Source: Bacteroidia bacterium
Lineage (GTDB): Bacteria; Bacteroidota; Bacteroidia; Palsa-965
Reading direction: 5' to 3'
Assembly: GCA_025454955.1 (NCBI GenBank)
Contig: JALONL010000007.1
Span: 115,532-179,531, forward strand
Length of the DNA stretch: 64,000 nt
Shown: one piece after another, positions 1 through 7,680 of the stretch
How the letters are laid out: every line of letters begins with the position of its first letter
How positions within the stretch are numbered: position 1 is the first letter of the stretch
Made by a program: the position numbers and the translations under genes
Notes under the pieces: generated by a model
Databases searched by the model: none
The model's input: only the letters and a program-made list of their open reading frames with translations
What the model was told of the DNA's origin: nothing

Positions 1-118
1 CAGAACCGAATCTGAACCCTACAGCCTCCTGTTGTGCTGTACACCATTTAACTTGCAGCAGAAATAAGAACAGCAGAATTAATCCTGCGTAAACCTGTTT
101 GCGCATTAAATTATTCAT
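1..118 (-). CDS. Secreted or outer-membrane protein, N-terminal part only (runs off the left edge)
   Basis: Only the first 39 codons lie in the window. They read from ATG at 118 as a positively charged start (MNNLMRKQ), a hydrophobic stretch rich in Leu (residues 9-24), then a likely signal-peptidase site near TAQ/Q and a mature start QEAVGFRFGS. A GGGGGAA run sits about 7 bases upstream of the ATG. The mature start resembles small outer-membrane beta-barrel proteins of Bacteroidota, but too little is present to name a family. Export is well supported; function is unknown. Confidence 0.6.
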   Translation of the reverse strand, partial: MNNLMRKQVYAGLILLFLFLLQVKWCTAQQEAVGFRFGS

Positions 119-282
119 GATAAGTTCCCCCTGTGTGTGTGTGTAACTGTACAAGTTTACGTGCGTAGAAAGGCAATAACCGGATGCTTTCGATCCTCTG
201 CACAAAATCGCCGGTAATTGGTCGCACATCAGATACAATTCTTTCTCTTACCTTTACGTTACACTCAAAAAATATTTCGTCT

Positions 283-978
283 ATGCGATGCCTCATTGTT
301 GATGATGACGAACTGATCAGAATCGATATTGAAAACCGATTGAGTCAGTTGCCGGGTTTTACATTGGTGGCCTCCTGCGGTTCGGCCACCGAAGCGGCGG
401 CTGTGCTTATGCGCGAACCGGTTGATGTGATTTTCCTCGACGTTCAGCTGCCCAAAATGAACGGACTGGAATTTCTGCGTACACTCGACCAGCGCCGCCC
501 GAAAATCATCATGATGACTTCCAACAAAGAGTATGCAGCAGAAGCATTCGAGTATGAAGTCAACGATTTTCTGGTAAAACCGTTCAGCGACGAGCGTTTT
601 ATGCGTTCACTGATGCGCCTTCAAAAAAGCGCCGAAACCACCGCGGCTCCCGCATCTTCACCCGCATCCGACCATGTGTTTGTGAAGGTAAACGGGCTGC
701 TGGAAAAAGTAAGTTTCAGCGACATTACCTATATCGAAGCCATGTCGGATTACATTCAGATACATGCCGCCGGACGAAAATTAGTAGTACACAGCACCAT
801 GAAAAACCTGGAACAGTCGTTGCCTGCCCACGAATTTTTCAGGGTCCACAATTCGTTTCTGGTGCGGTTGGACAGTATTTCGCGAATTGATGATAATGCG
901 CTTATTGTGGATGGAAAAGCCATTCCGGTAAGCCGCTCCAAGATGAAACCGCTTATGGAGAGGTTGAAAGTGTTGTAG
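283..978 (+). CDS. LytTR-family response regulator
   Basis: A 231-residue two-domain regulator. Residues 1-115 form a receiver domain with the acidic pocket DDD at 7-9, phospho-acceptor Asp53 (FLDVQLPK), Ser80 and Lys99 (LVKPF). Residues 133-231 are a LytTR DNA-binding domain (ITYIEAMSDYIQI, FFRVHNSFLVRL, IPVSRSKMK). LytTR regulators bind direct repeats at promoters and usually pair with a LytS/YehU-type kinase; none lies next to this gene. An upstream in-frame ATG at 184 would add 33 residues with no domain, so the start at 283, immediately before the receiver fold, is preferred. The gene is followed by a 14-bp perfect hairpin (1008-1050) that may act in termination or mRNA protection. Confidence 0.9.
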   Translation: MRCLIVDDDELIRIDIENRLSQLPGFTLVASCGSATEAAAVLMREPVDVIFLDVQLPKMNGLEFLRTLDQRRPKIIMMTSNKEYAAEAFEYEVNDFLVKPFSDERFMRSLMRLQKSAETTAAPASSPASDHVFVKVNGLLEKVSFSDITYIEAMSDYIQIHAAGRKLVVHSTMKNLEQSLPAHEFFRVHNSFLVRLDSISRIDDNALIVDGKAIPVSRSKMKPLMERLKVL

Positions 979-1007
979 TTGGTTTCATTATAAAGAAAAT
1001 TAAAGAA

Positions 1008-1159
1008 GCGTCCGGTTTTCTCCGTCGAAAGACGAAAGAAAACCGGACGCAACTGTTTTCATTAACGCCGAAGGTGTTAGCTGTAAGCTGCGGAAAGTTT
1101 CTACCGGCGAACCCGGTAAACTTTCCGCCCCCTTGAAAGAAGTTTCCAACTTCTTTCAA
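1008..1159. repeat. Cluster of three back-to-back perfect hairpins
   Basis: Three inverted repeats follow one another. The first has a 14-bp stem 1008-1021/1037-1050 (GCGTCCGGTTTTCT), with an inner CGTC/GACG stem and a GAAA loop. The second has GCGGAAAGTTT 1090-1100 pairing with 1118-1128, and an inner ACCGG/CCGGT. The third has TTGAAAGAAGTT 1133-1144 pairing with 1148-1159 across a 3-base loop. None has a T-tract, so they are not simple intrinsic terminators. The second shares its outer stem GGAAAGTTT/AAACTTTCC with a hairpin at 56895-56932. With the next entry this accounts for most of the non-coding 979-1494 stretch. Confidence 0.7.
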
Positions 1160-1260
1160 ATTCCCTCAAACAAACCATCTCCAAAAACCCAACCAACCAC
1201 CGACAAATCGCCCCCAACCACCGAAAAACTCAAACAATTATCATTTCCTGTTGCATCTTG

Positions 1261-1458
1261 CATACAGATTCAACCACAGCAGCCGGGTTCCACACACGCT
1301 CAGGGCTGCATGGTAAAAGACTACGGACCCGCGTATCTGCGGCAGGGGGAGCTGCCAATGATACACTCTTTGAAAGAGGTATAATGTTTGCCCGGGTCCG
1401 CCTCCGTCCGAACCATTATACCTCGTACACCCGCCCCAAAAGGGTGGGTGTTTTTTTT
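1261..1458 (+). ncRNA. Candidate structured RNA of unknown class ending in an intrinsic terminator
   Basis: This non-coding stretch contains several perfect helices: GCAGCC 1279-1284 with 1304-1309, GGCAG 1341-1345 with 1352-1356, and an 11-bp stem GAGGTATAATG 1376-1386 with 1414-1424. CGGACCCG at 1324-1331 is also exactly complementary to CGGGTCCG at 1393-1400, which lies in the loop of the 11-bp stem, so the pairing would be a pseudoknot. A terminator hairpin with eight T closes the unit. No long reading frame covers it. I do not recognise tmRNA, RNase P, SRP RNA, TPP or cobalamin riboswitch landmarks. A divergent 6S-like RNA or a riboswitch-like leader of the HPt gene are possibilities. 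The 5' end is a guess. Confidence 0.45.
1428..1458 (+). terminator. Intrinsic terminator
   Basis: CACCCGCCC (1428-1436) pairs with GGGTGGGTG (1442-1450), with one G-T wobble, over a short CAAAA-type loop, followed immediately by eight T. It ends the candidate RNA at 1261-1458 and lies 37 bases before the HPt gene. Confidence 0.8.
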
Positions 1459-1494
1459 AATTCATTAAAGCAAAAACGATAAACGCCAATTCCC

Positions 1495-1881
1495 ATGATC
1501 CGCGTAACTTCGTTCCATCACGCTATGAGCAATTTCAGCCATATACATCTGGGCGAGTTGGAGAATATGTCGCGCGGAAACCGGTCGTTTGTGGTGCGTA
1601 TGCTCCAAACCTGCCTGAAATCCATTCCCGAACAAATGGAAATCATGCAGCAGGGACTTGGCAGCAACAACCGCGAAGAGGTAAAGCTGGCGGCTCACCG
1701 TTTGCGTCCGGCTTTTCATTACCTGGGCCGGGCCGACATCAGTACACAACTCGAAAACCTGGAGCACAGGGCATACAGCAGCGGGCGTGATGAACTTCTC
1801 GAATCCATCACCTCACTAAGCCACCAGGCGACGCTGGTTGTTACCGATACCCGTGCGGCGCTTGAGGGCTACAACGCCTGA
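1495..1881 (+). CDS. HPt-domain phosphotransfer protein
   Basis: A 128-residue all-helical protein matching the histidine phosphotransfer (HPt) fold. The phospho-accepting histidine is His68 in LAAHRLRPAFHYLG, the counterpart of the usual AHxLKGxxxxLG signature. HPt proteins shuttle phosphate between a hybrid kinase receiver domain and a final response regulator. The hybrid kinase starts 13 bases downstream on the same strand and the single-domain regulator follows it, so the three probably form one phosphorelay. A second ATG at 1525 (MSNFSHIHLGELENM) is an equally good start and would remove ten residues that are not part of the helical bundle. Confidence 0.8.
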   Translation: MIRVTSFHHAMSNFSHIHLGELENMSRGNRSFVVRMLQTCLKSIPEQMEIMQQGLGSNNREEVKLAAHRLRPAFHYLGRADISTQLENLEHRAYSSGRDELLESITSLSHQATLVVTDTRAALEGYNA

Positions 1882-1894
1882 ACCGCGCCGGAGT

Positions 1895-4036
1895 ATGCAG
1901 CAGCGTAATTTTTTCATTACAGGAAAAGCAGTGCTGGGCTTTCTGCTCATGGCCGCTATTTTCGGTTTTGGCGTTTACCTGGTTTTTCGCTCGCTGCAAC
2001 AGCTTTCGGGCGAAGTGGCCATTATTAACGAGCCAAACCGCAAACTGGCCCAGTGGAAAGCCCTGCGGGCCAAAGTAAACGAGGCCGCCGACATGGTGCG
2101 CCGCTACGCACTCAGCGGAAACGAAGAAGAACTCGACCGGTTCGAAGACCTGCGCATTGATCTTCCGCTCCACATCGATTCGCTGCGGCAGCAACTGCCC
2201 GACTCGCTCCGCCACTACACCGACACGCTCGAAGTGCTGGCCGGTGAACGCCTGCAGATTCTTTCGCTCCTCTCGAGCGCACCCGAAGCCGAGGCCGAAG
2301 GCAGCGTGCTCGACGAAGCCGTAACCGAACTCAACCGCATACAGCAGGACAGCCGCCTGATGGCCGAAACCACCGTTACGCGCATCAATATTAAACCGCA
2401 GCTTAACACCTGGCAAAAGAAAGACAGCGCCGCTGCCCAGACAAAACCAGCAAAAAAACGCCGCCGCAACGAATCGGTGGCATTGCCCGAAACCACCGAC
2501 TCGGTTGAAGCTCCCGTTACACAGTCCATCACCAAAATCACCTACACCCCGCAGGCGCAGCGCGATGCCGAAATTTACAGCTCGCTTAACCGCCTGCGCT
2601 GGCGCGAAAAATTTGCCGAAAAAATACGCAACGAAGGCCGCCTCGAACTGCTCCTGCAAAATCAGGAAGTAGAACAACGCATGGCCGACCTTTCCGAAAA
2701 CTTCGAAGCACACGAGCTCCGGCAAAGTGCGTTGCTTATCCAGTCGGCCACGGCCTTTGCCGAAAAACGCGCACAGCGCATTGCACAGGCGCTGGCGGTG
2801 GCGGGATTCATACTCATTTTGTTTTTTACCCTGCTCATTCACCGCGACAGCCGCCGCTCGATACGTTTACGCATGCAAACCGAACGCGCCCGCGACAATG
2901 CCGAAGAACTTGCACAGGCCCGCGAACAGTTTGTGGCCAACATGAGCCACGAAGTACGCACGCCGCTCAACGTAATAAGCGGATTTACCGGCGCACTCAT
3001 GCGCTCGCCCCTCAACAGCGAACAGCTTAAACAGGTACAGTCGGTAAACCGCGCCTCGCAGTACCTCATTGCCCTCATTAACGATACGCTCGACTATTCG
3101 AAAATGAATGCGGGCAAACTGGAGCTCGACAATTTCCCCTTCAGCACGGCCGAGTTGTTCAGCGATATACAATCGGCATTCGAAGGCGAGGCACAAAACC
3201 GCGGCATTGGTCTGCGCTGTGTGGCCGACAGCTCCGTACCCGCATTCCTCACCGGCGATCCCATGCGCCTGCGGCAAATACTGTTTAACCTGGTGGCCAA
3301 TGCCATTAAGTTTACCGCCACCGGCGAAGTAAGCATTACCGCCAAAGCCACACCCGTAAACGATACGGCCGTAGATGTGGTAATTGAAGTAGCCGACACC
3401 GGCATTGGCATTCCGCCCGAAAAACTGAACAGCATTTTCGAAGCCTTCAGCCAGGCCGACAGCAGCATTACACGACGTTTTGGCGGCACCGGACTGGGCC
3501 TCACCATTTCGCGCCTGCTCACTGAGCGCATGAACGGCACACTCAGTGTAAGCAGCGAACAGGGAAAAGGATCGGTATTTACCGTTTCCATTCCGGGCAT
3601 GGCTTTGGCAAAAGATCAGATCGCACAAACCGAGGCGCCCAAAGAATACAGCACGCTCAATGGCCTTAAAGTGCTCGTGTGCGACGACGAAGAACTAAAC
3701 CGCATTGTGGCACAGCAACTGCTCGAACATTACGGTATTGAAGTGTCGGAAGCCGCAAACGGAAACGAAGCCATTGACGCACTCGGCCAACATGAAATAC
3801 ATATCGTGCTTATGGATGTGCAGATGCCCGGACAAAGCGGAATAGATACCGTGCAGCAGATCAGGCAAACACCCGGCATCGAAAACAGTATTGTGGTGGC
3901 TGTTACCGGCAACGCATTGCCCGAAGAAAAACAGCGGTGCATGGATGCAGGCATGAACGCATATCTTGCCAAACCTTACACCGAAGAACAACTGCTCGAT
4001 CTGCTCGTTCAGCTTGACCCCCGGAAAACACCCTGA
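1895..4036 (+). CDS. Hybrid sensor histidine kinase with C-terminal receiver domain
   Basis: 713 residues from ATG 1895, chosen because the first transmembrane helix (about 10-32) starts just after it; an ATG at 1838 would overlap the HPt gene. A helical, Arg/Glu-rich periplasmic region without a recognised sensor fold follows, then a second transmembrane helix (AQALAVAGFILILFFTLLI). The kinase core has HisKA with His352 (NMSHEVRTPLN) and HATPase_c with an N box (LFNLVANAIKFT), DTGIGIP and GGTGLGLTIS. The C-terminal receiver has phospho-acceptor Asp641 (LMDVQMPG) and Lys in LAKPYTEEQ. Phosphate should pass His to Asp here, then to the upstream HPt protein. The signal sensed is unknown. Confidence 0.93.
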   Translation: MQQRNFFITGKAVLGFLLMAAIFGFGVYLVFRSLQQLSGEVAIINEPNRKLAQWKALRAKVNEAADMVRRYALSGNEEELDRFEDLRIDLPLHIDSLRQQLPDSLRHYTDTLEVLAGERLQILSLLSSAPEAEAEGSVLDEAVTELNRIQQDSRLMAETTVTRINIKPQLNTWQKKDSAAAQTKPAKKRRRNESVALPETTDSVEAPVTQSITKITYTPQAQRDAEIYSSLNRLRWREKFAEKIRNEGRLELLLQNQEVEQRMADLSENFEAHELRQSALLIQSATAFAEKRAQRIAQALAVAGFILILFFTLLIHRDSRRSIRLRMQTERARDNAEELAQAREQFVANMSHEVRTPLNVISGFTGALMRSPLNSEQLKQVQSVNRASQYLIALINDTLDYSKMNAGKLELDNFPFSTAELFSDIQSAFEGEAQNRGIGLRCVADSSVPAFLTGDPMRLRQILFNLVANAIKFTATGEVSITAKATPVNDTAVDVVIEVADTGIGIPPEKLNSIFEAFSQADSSITRRFGGTGLGLTISRLLTERMNGTLSVSSEQGKGSVFTVSIPGMALAKDQIAQTEAPKEYSTLNGLKVLVCDDEELNRIVAQQLLEHYGIEVSEAANGNEAIDALGQHEIHIVLMDVQMPGQSGIDTVQQIRQTPGIENSIVVAVTGNALPEEKQRCMDAGMNAYLAKPYTEEQLLDLLVQLDPRKTP

Positions 4037-4120
4037 GCACCGCCATATTTTACCCCTTCACCGAAAATAATCGCGCTTTCTTTTTCTTCATCGTATAATT
4101 GACTGAAGAAGGAGGTGCGT

Positions 4121-4492
4121 ATGCTTAATATTTTAATTATTGATGATGATCCGTTAACACGACGTGCATTGTTTTTCGAAATCAGCCGCGCCGGACATCA
4201 TGTGGAAGCCGCAGCCGATGCGTATGACGGACTAAAGATGACAGAACTCGGAAATTACGACCTGATTATCTGCGACATTATTCTGCCTCAGATTTCGGGG
4301 CTCGTATTAAGTGCTTTGCTGCAACAGTTCAGCAACCGTAAAATTCCTTTGCTGCTCATGTCGTCAACCAAAGAATTCAAATCGTTTATCGAGCAGCAGG
4401 ATTTTGGGGCAATGGGATTTATGCACAAACCGGTAAAGCGTCCACAGTTGAATATGTGGCTTAACCGGATTGAAGAGTTGAAGGGGGAATAA
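4121..4492 (+). CDS. Single-domain response regulator (CheY-like)
   Basis: 123 residues consisting of one receiver domain: acidic residues Asp8-Asp10, phospho-acceptor Asp52 (LIICDIILPQ), SST at 81-83 and Lys103 (GFMHKPVKR). There is no output domain, so it probably acts by protein interaction or as a phosphate sink for the adjacent hybrid kinase and HPt protein. The start is set by a strong AGGAGG at 4109-4114, exactly 6 bases before ATG 4121; the in-frame GTG at 4115 touches that site and is unlikely. Such a Shine-Dalgarno is unusual in this window. It ends 19 bases from the convergent phosphorylase gene, with no clear terminator between. Confidence 0.88.
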   Translation: MLNILIIDDDPLTRRALFFEISRAGHHVEAAADAYDGLKMTELGNYDLIICDIILPQISGLVLSALLQQFSNRKIPLLLMSSTKEFKSFIEQQDFGAMGFMHKPVKRPQLNMWLNRIEELKGE

Positions 4493-4511
4493 ATGCTTTT
4501 CAGCGCACGAA

Positions 4512-5336
4512 TTACGCCGGCAGCAATTCAATGGCCCGTTTAAACACCGCAGTAAGTTTAAGTTCGGCCTTGCCTGCCACTTCAATAATTTCGGCAATAT
4601 CTACCGGCTTTAAATTATCGGGGTCGCATTCATCGGTAATAACCGAAATGGCGGCGCAGGGCAAACTGCCGTGATTGGCGGCAATTACTTCGGGCACGGT
4701 GCTCATGCCCACCGCATCAGCACCAATGCGGTGCAGGAAACGGTACTCGGCGCGGGTTTCGAGGTTGGGGCCGGGAACCGATACATACACGCCTTCGCGC
4801 AACGCAATCTGCTGTTCGGCGGCGGCCTGTTTGAGCAGCGCATTAAGCACCGGCGAATACGGACGGCTCATATCCGGAAAGCGCGGGCCCCACTCGTTCA
4901 CATTGGCACCAATAAGCGGATTGCCCGGCTGGAGATTGATATGATCGTCGATGAGCATGAGGTCGCCTTTTTTGAGAGCGGTGTTCATGCCACCTGCGGC
5001 ATTGGAGATGAAGAGCCATTTTACGCCAAGCAGTTTCATTACGCGCACAGGCAATGTAATTTGCTGCATGGTGTAGCCTTCGTAAAAATGAAAGCGGCCT
5101 TTGAGTGCAAGTACTTTTCGTCCGGCCAGTGTGCCGTAAATAAGTTTACCCGCATGAAATTCGACCGTGGCTTCGGGGAAGTGCGGAATATCGCTGTACA
5201 GCACTTCAATTTCGGGCACAATTTCGGTAGCCAGATTGCCTAACCCTGTGCCGAGAATAATGCCTGCTTCGGGAGCCTGAATGCCCCGGCTGCGCAGGTA
5301 ATCGACGGCTGCATTAACCTGTTGCTGATAGTTCAT
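4512..5336 (-). CDS. punA: Purine nucleoside phosphorylase, trimeric type, last gene of the arsenosugar operon
   Basis: 274 residues with the trimeric PNP signatures: GTGLGN phosphate loop (29-34), His83 in GRFHFYEGY, NAAGG (112-116), GPNLET (189-194, purine-binding Glu193) and VGMSTVPEV. The enzyme cleaves purine nucleosides with phosphate to give base and pentose-1-phosphate. At the position of human Asn243, which selects 6-oxopurines, this protein has Asp235 (SVITDECDPD), compatible with 6-aminopurines such as adenine nucleosides. It starts 12 bases after the ArsM stop, as the last gene of the operon. A role in removing adenine from the ArsS product is inferred from position and from this residue; ordinary purine salvage is the alternative. 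Confidence 0.88.
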   Translation of the reverse strand: MNYQQQVNAAVDYLRSRGIQAPEAGIILGTGLGNLATEIVPEIEVLYSDIPHFPEATVEFHAGKLIYGTLAGRKVLALKGRFHFYEGYTMQQITLPVRVMKLLGVKWLFISNAAGGMNTALKKGDLMLIDDHINLQPGNPLIGANVNEWGPRFPDMSRPYSPVLNALLKQAAAEQQIALREGVYVSVPGPNLETRAEYRFLHRIGADAVGMSTVPEVIAANHGSLPCAAISVITDECDPDNLKPVDIAEIIEVAGKAELKLTAVFKRAIELLPA

Positions 5337-5348
5337 GTGTAACGTTTT

Positions 5349-6329
5349 TCAGCAGCAACCGCCGCCGTCGTAAAAGAATGTGGAGGGTGAAATAAAAATA
5401 TCGCTGCGATTGAGCGAGGCCAGCGCATTGGCCGTTTTGTCGCACACGGCCAGCGGCTGGTTCTGCAAAAGCGTATGCCCTTTTTTATCGTCGAAATATT
5501 CTTCGCTGCCGAAAAATATGGCTGTTTTTCCGGTAAACACGCAGGGGCCGTCGGCCGGCATCGGATCTTTTATGGCGCACACTTCCACGCTTTCAATGTA
5601 AATGAGCTGATCGGTATCGTAGTGGCCGGGAGCGAGAATGCGGTAGGGACGTTTGGCGCGTATTTCCACCGTGCCAAAGCCGGTATCGGTAATCATTTTT
5701 ATGTATTCGCTCAGCGGTAAAGCACCGCTGAGGCAAAGTGCGCGAAGGCGTTCGTCGTTTTTAAGTGCGTCGGGCATGGCGGTTTCGCAGGTCGGATCGG
5801 AAAGCACCAAACGGCCATGTGGCTTGAGTACGCGGTACATTTCGCGCAGGGCTTTTTTCAAATCTTCGGTATCGAAAATATTGAACAAACAATTTTGCGC
5901 AGCCACATCAATGGAATTATCTGCCACCGGCAGCGACAGCGCATCGCCTTTGCGTATATCCACAAAATCGTTTTTAAACCAGTCGTTGGTACGCTCAGCC
6001 TCTTTCAGGTTTTCTCGGCAGGCATCCATCATTTCATCCACCACATCCACACCAATTACACCAGCCGGGCGGCGACTGAAATACGAAAACTGAAACACTT
6101 CCATTCCTCCGCCCACACCCACATAAAGTATGGAAGGATTGTTTACCAGATCGCGCGGATTAACCGTGCTGCCGCAGCCGTAATTCATTTCCAGCATTTT
6201 CTTCGGCATATTCAAATCGGGCAACTGCCATACAGGCGTGGTGGTGCAGCACAGACCCACATCGGGTTTCAGCGCAGCATCACGATATACATTCTTTGTG
6301 GTTTCGAGATAAGTTTTTGCTACTGTCAT
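5349..6329 (-). CDS. arsM: Arsenosugar-type arsenite S-adenosylmethionine methyltransferase ArsM
   Basis: 326 residues from ATG 6329; upstream codons add nothing conserved. It has a class I methyltransferase fold with GVGGGMEVFQF (SAM loop, about 71-81), acidic GVDVVDEM and GDALSLP. Cysteines corresponding to the three arsenite-binding Cys of known ArsM enzymes are present: Cys52 (NYGCGSTV), Cys147 (QNCLFN) and Cys199 (RALCLSGAL). Cys27-Cys28 (GLCCTTTP) and the terminal GGGCC are typical of the arsenosugar-cluster subgroup. It should methylate As(III) to dimethylarsenite, the substrate for ArsS. It lies between the glycosyltransferase genes and the phosphorylase, 19 and 12 bases from its neighbours, clearly one operon. 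Confidence 0.93.
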   Translation of the reverse strand: MTVAKTYLETTKNVYRDAALKPDVGLCCTTTPVWQLPDLNMPKKMLEMNYGCGSTVNPRDLVNNPSILYVGVGGGMEVFQFSYFSRRPAGVIGVDVVDEMMDACRENLKEAERTNDWFKNDFVDIRKGDALSLPVADNSIDVAAQNCLFNIFDTEDLKKALREMYRVLKPHGRLVLSDPTCETAMPDALKNDERLRALCLSGALPLSEYIKMITDTGFGTVEIRAKRPYRILAPGHYDTDQLIYIESVEVCAIKDPMPADGPCVFTGKTAIFFGSEEYFDDKKGHTLLQNQPLAVCDKTANALASLNRSDIFISPSTFFYDGGGCC

Positions 6330-6348
6330 GTGGTGTAATATTGATTTA

Positions 6349-7035
6349 CTAATGAAGAGAGTTTTTATAATTATCGCGGATGATCTCGGGATCAACCCCG
6401 TTTTTAAACTGACGTACGGCGCGCAAATTGGCAAGCTGCACCCGCAGCCAGTTGTTTTTTTCGTATTTACGGGCCGAAGTGAGTGTGGCGCAGGGCAACA
6501 CGGCAAATGAAAAAATTTTCCGCGCACGCTGCATGAGGTCGTACTCTTCCATTATCACAAACTTTTCGTTAAACCCGTGCAGTTTTCCGAATGCCTCGCG
6601 GGTAACGAAAATGGTTTGATCGCCGCCGCGCAGGTAGAGGCTGTTAAAGCGCGTAAACCACGCGTTCACCCGCAGCAGCAGGCTGCTGCTTTCAAACTTC
6701 TGCCTGCACGCGCCAATGTGATGTCCCTGCTGCACGGCTTTTTTTATTGATGCGAGATAGGATGCAGGAGGCAATACATCGGCATGAACGAAATAAAGCA
6801 CATCGCCCCGGGCTTTGGCGGCACCGGCATTGAGTTGTACGGCGCGGCAGGCTTGCTGTGCCTGCACAAGTGTGGCCTTGTGTTGCAAGGCTATTTCGCA
6901 GGTACGGTCGGTGCTGCCGCCGTCGGCTACAATTATTTCGCAGAGGTTTTCATCGGCGTTCTTTGCTAAATGAGTGAGCAGGCGGCCGATGTATTTTTCT
7001 TCGTTCAGCGTGGGAATTACAACACTCAGTTTCAT
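6349..7035 (-). CDS. GT2-type glycosyltransferase of the arsenosugar cluster (TIGR04283-like)
   Basis: 228 residues, starting at ATG 7035 with the GT-A opening MKLSVVIPTLNEEKYIG, then ADGGSTDRT and the metal-binding FVHADVLPP. EEYDLMQRARK and a basic Arg/Lys tail follow. This matches the short family-2 glycosyltransferases found beside arsS in many bacteria. Its ATG overlaps the TGA of the preceding glycosyltransferase (ATGA, 7032-7035), which implies translational coupling. It presumably helps attach or build the aglycone or sugar part of the arsenosugar, or transfers the arsenosugar to a lipid; the exact reaction is not established. Confidence 0.88.
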   Translation of the reverse strand: MKLSVVIPTLNEEKYIGRLLTHLAKNADENLCEIIVADGGSTDRTCEIALQHKATLVQAQQACRAVQLNAGAAKARGDVLYFVHADVLPPASYLASIKKAVQQGHHIGACRQKFESSSLLLRVNAWFTRFNSLYLRGGDQTIFVTREAFGKLHGFNEKFVIMEEYDLMQRARKIFSFAVLPCATLTSARKYEKNNWLRVQLANLRAVRQFKNGVDPEIIRDNYKNSLH

Positions 7036-7637
7036 GGGCCGGTAATGAAATGATGGTGTGTATTCCAGTCGTCTTCCGTATCCACATCGCTCAGCACGGG
7101 CAGTTGGTAGGTCATCAGGCCGAGTTGCTGTGCATCGCGCAGGGTGTCGGAAAGCACGGTATCGGTGCTCCAGTTTTTTCCGCTGAAAAGTGTGGCATAA
7201 AGGCGTTTCATGCCCAGCAGGTAGTAGCCGCCATCGGCAGCGGGGCCGGCCACAAGGTCGTAAAGTTCGAGTGCCGAAAAGGCTTCTTTTAAAATGGACG
7301 CAGAAATTGCGGGGCAATCGGTGCCCACAATTACAGCCGCATCGCAGCCGGCAGCAAATACATCGGCAAAGGCATTGCACATACGCTGCCCGAGATCGTC
7401 GCCGCGCTGTACGCGTATTACGTAATCGGTGCGGCTTTCAAATTCTGCTTCGTAATAATCGCTGTAAAACAGCCATTTTGAAGCTGTAATTTGTTGTGCA
7501 GCATTGTGTGTATGCGCAGTAAGCAGACGGTAAATGCGCAGGGCTTCATTGGGCCCGGTGGTGCGGGCAAGGCGTGTTTTCACCTTGCCGTGCACGGCAT
7601 TTTTCTGAAACACGAGTAAAGCCTGTTTCTGCGTCAT
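7032..7637 (-). CDS. Nucleotidyl/glycosyltransferase of the arsenosugar cluster (TIGR04282-like)
   Basis: 201 residues from ATG 7637. The opening ALLVFQKNAVHGKVKTRLA, the VGTDCP motif near 110 and AADGGYYLLG fit the TIGR04282 group, related to cofactor nucleotidyltransferases of the GT-A fold. In this group GTDxP carries the metal-binding Asp. It lies 43 bases after arsS and overlaps the next glycosyltransferase by four bases. Co-occurrence with arsS/arsM is a known genomic pattern; the donor and acceptor have not been determined to my knowledge. An upstream in-frame extension to 7811 would run into arsS and is rejected. Confidence 0.88.
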   Translation of the reverse strand: MTQKQALLVFQKNAVHGKVKTRLARTTGPNEALRIYRLLTAHTHNAAQQITASKWLFYSDYYEAEFESRTDYVIRVQRGDDLGQRMCNAFADVFAAGCDAAVIVGTDCPAISASILKEAFSALELYDLVAGPAADGGYYLLGMKRLYATLFSGKNWSTDTVLSDTLRDAQQLGLMTYQLPVLSDVDTEDDWNTHHHFITGP

Positions 7638-7680
7638 AACCTGAACTGCGTGACAATGCGCGAAAGATAGTGGTTTCTGC

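Noticed and set aside
129..142. Short GT dinucleotide repeat between the first two genes
   Set aside because: It is real but only about seven units; no evidence of phase variation or a gene reading through it.
1133..1482. Two short plus-strand frames over the intergenic region
   Set aside because: They cross perfect hairpins and a terminator and encode low-complexity Pro/Thr/Gln sequence; RNA structure explains the region better.
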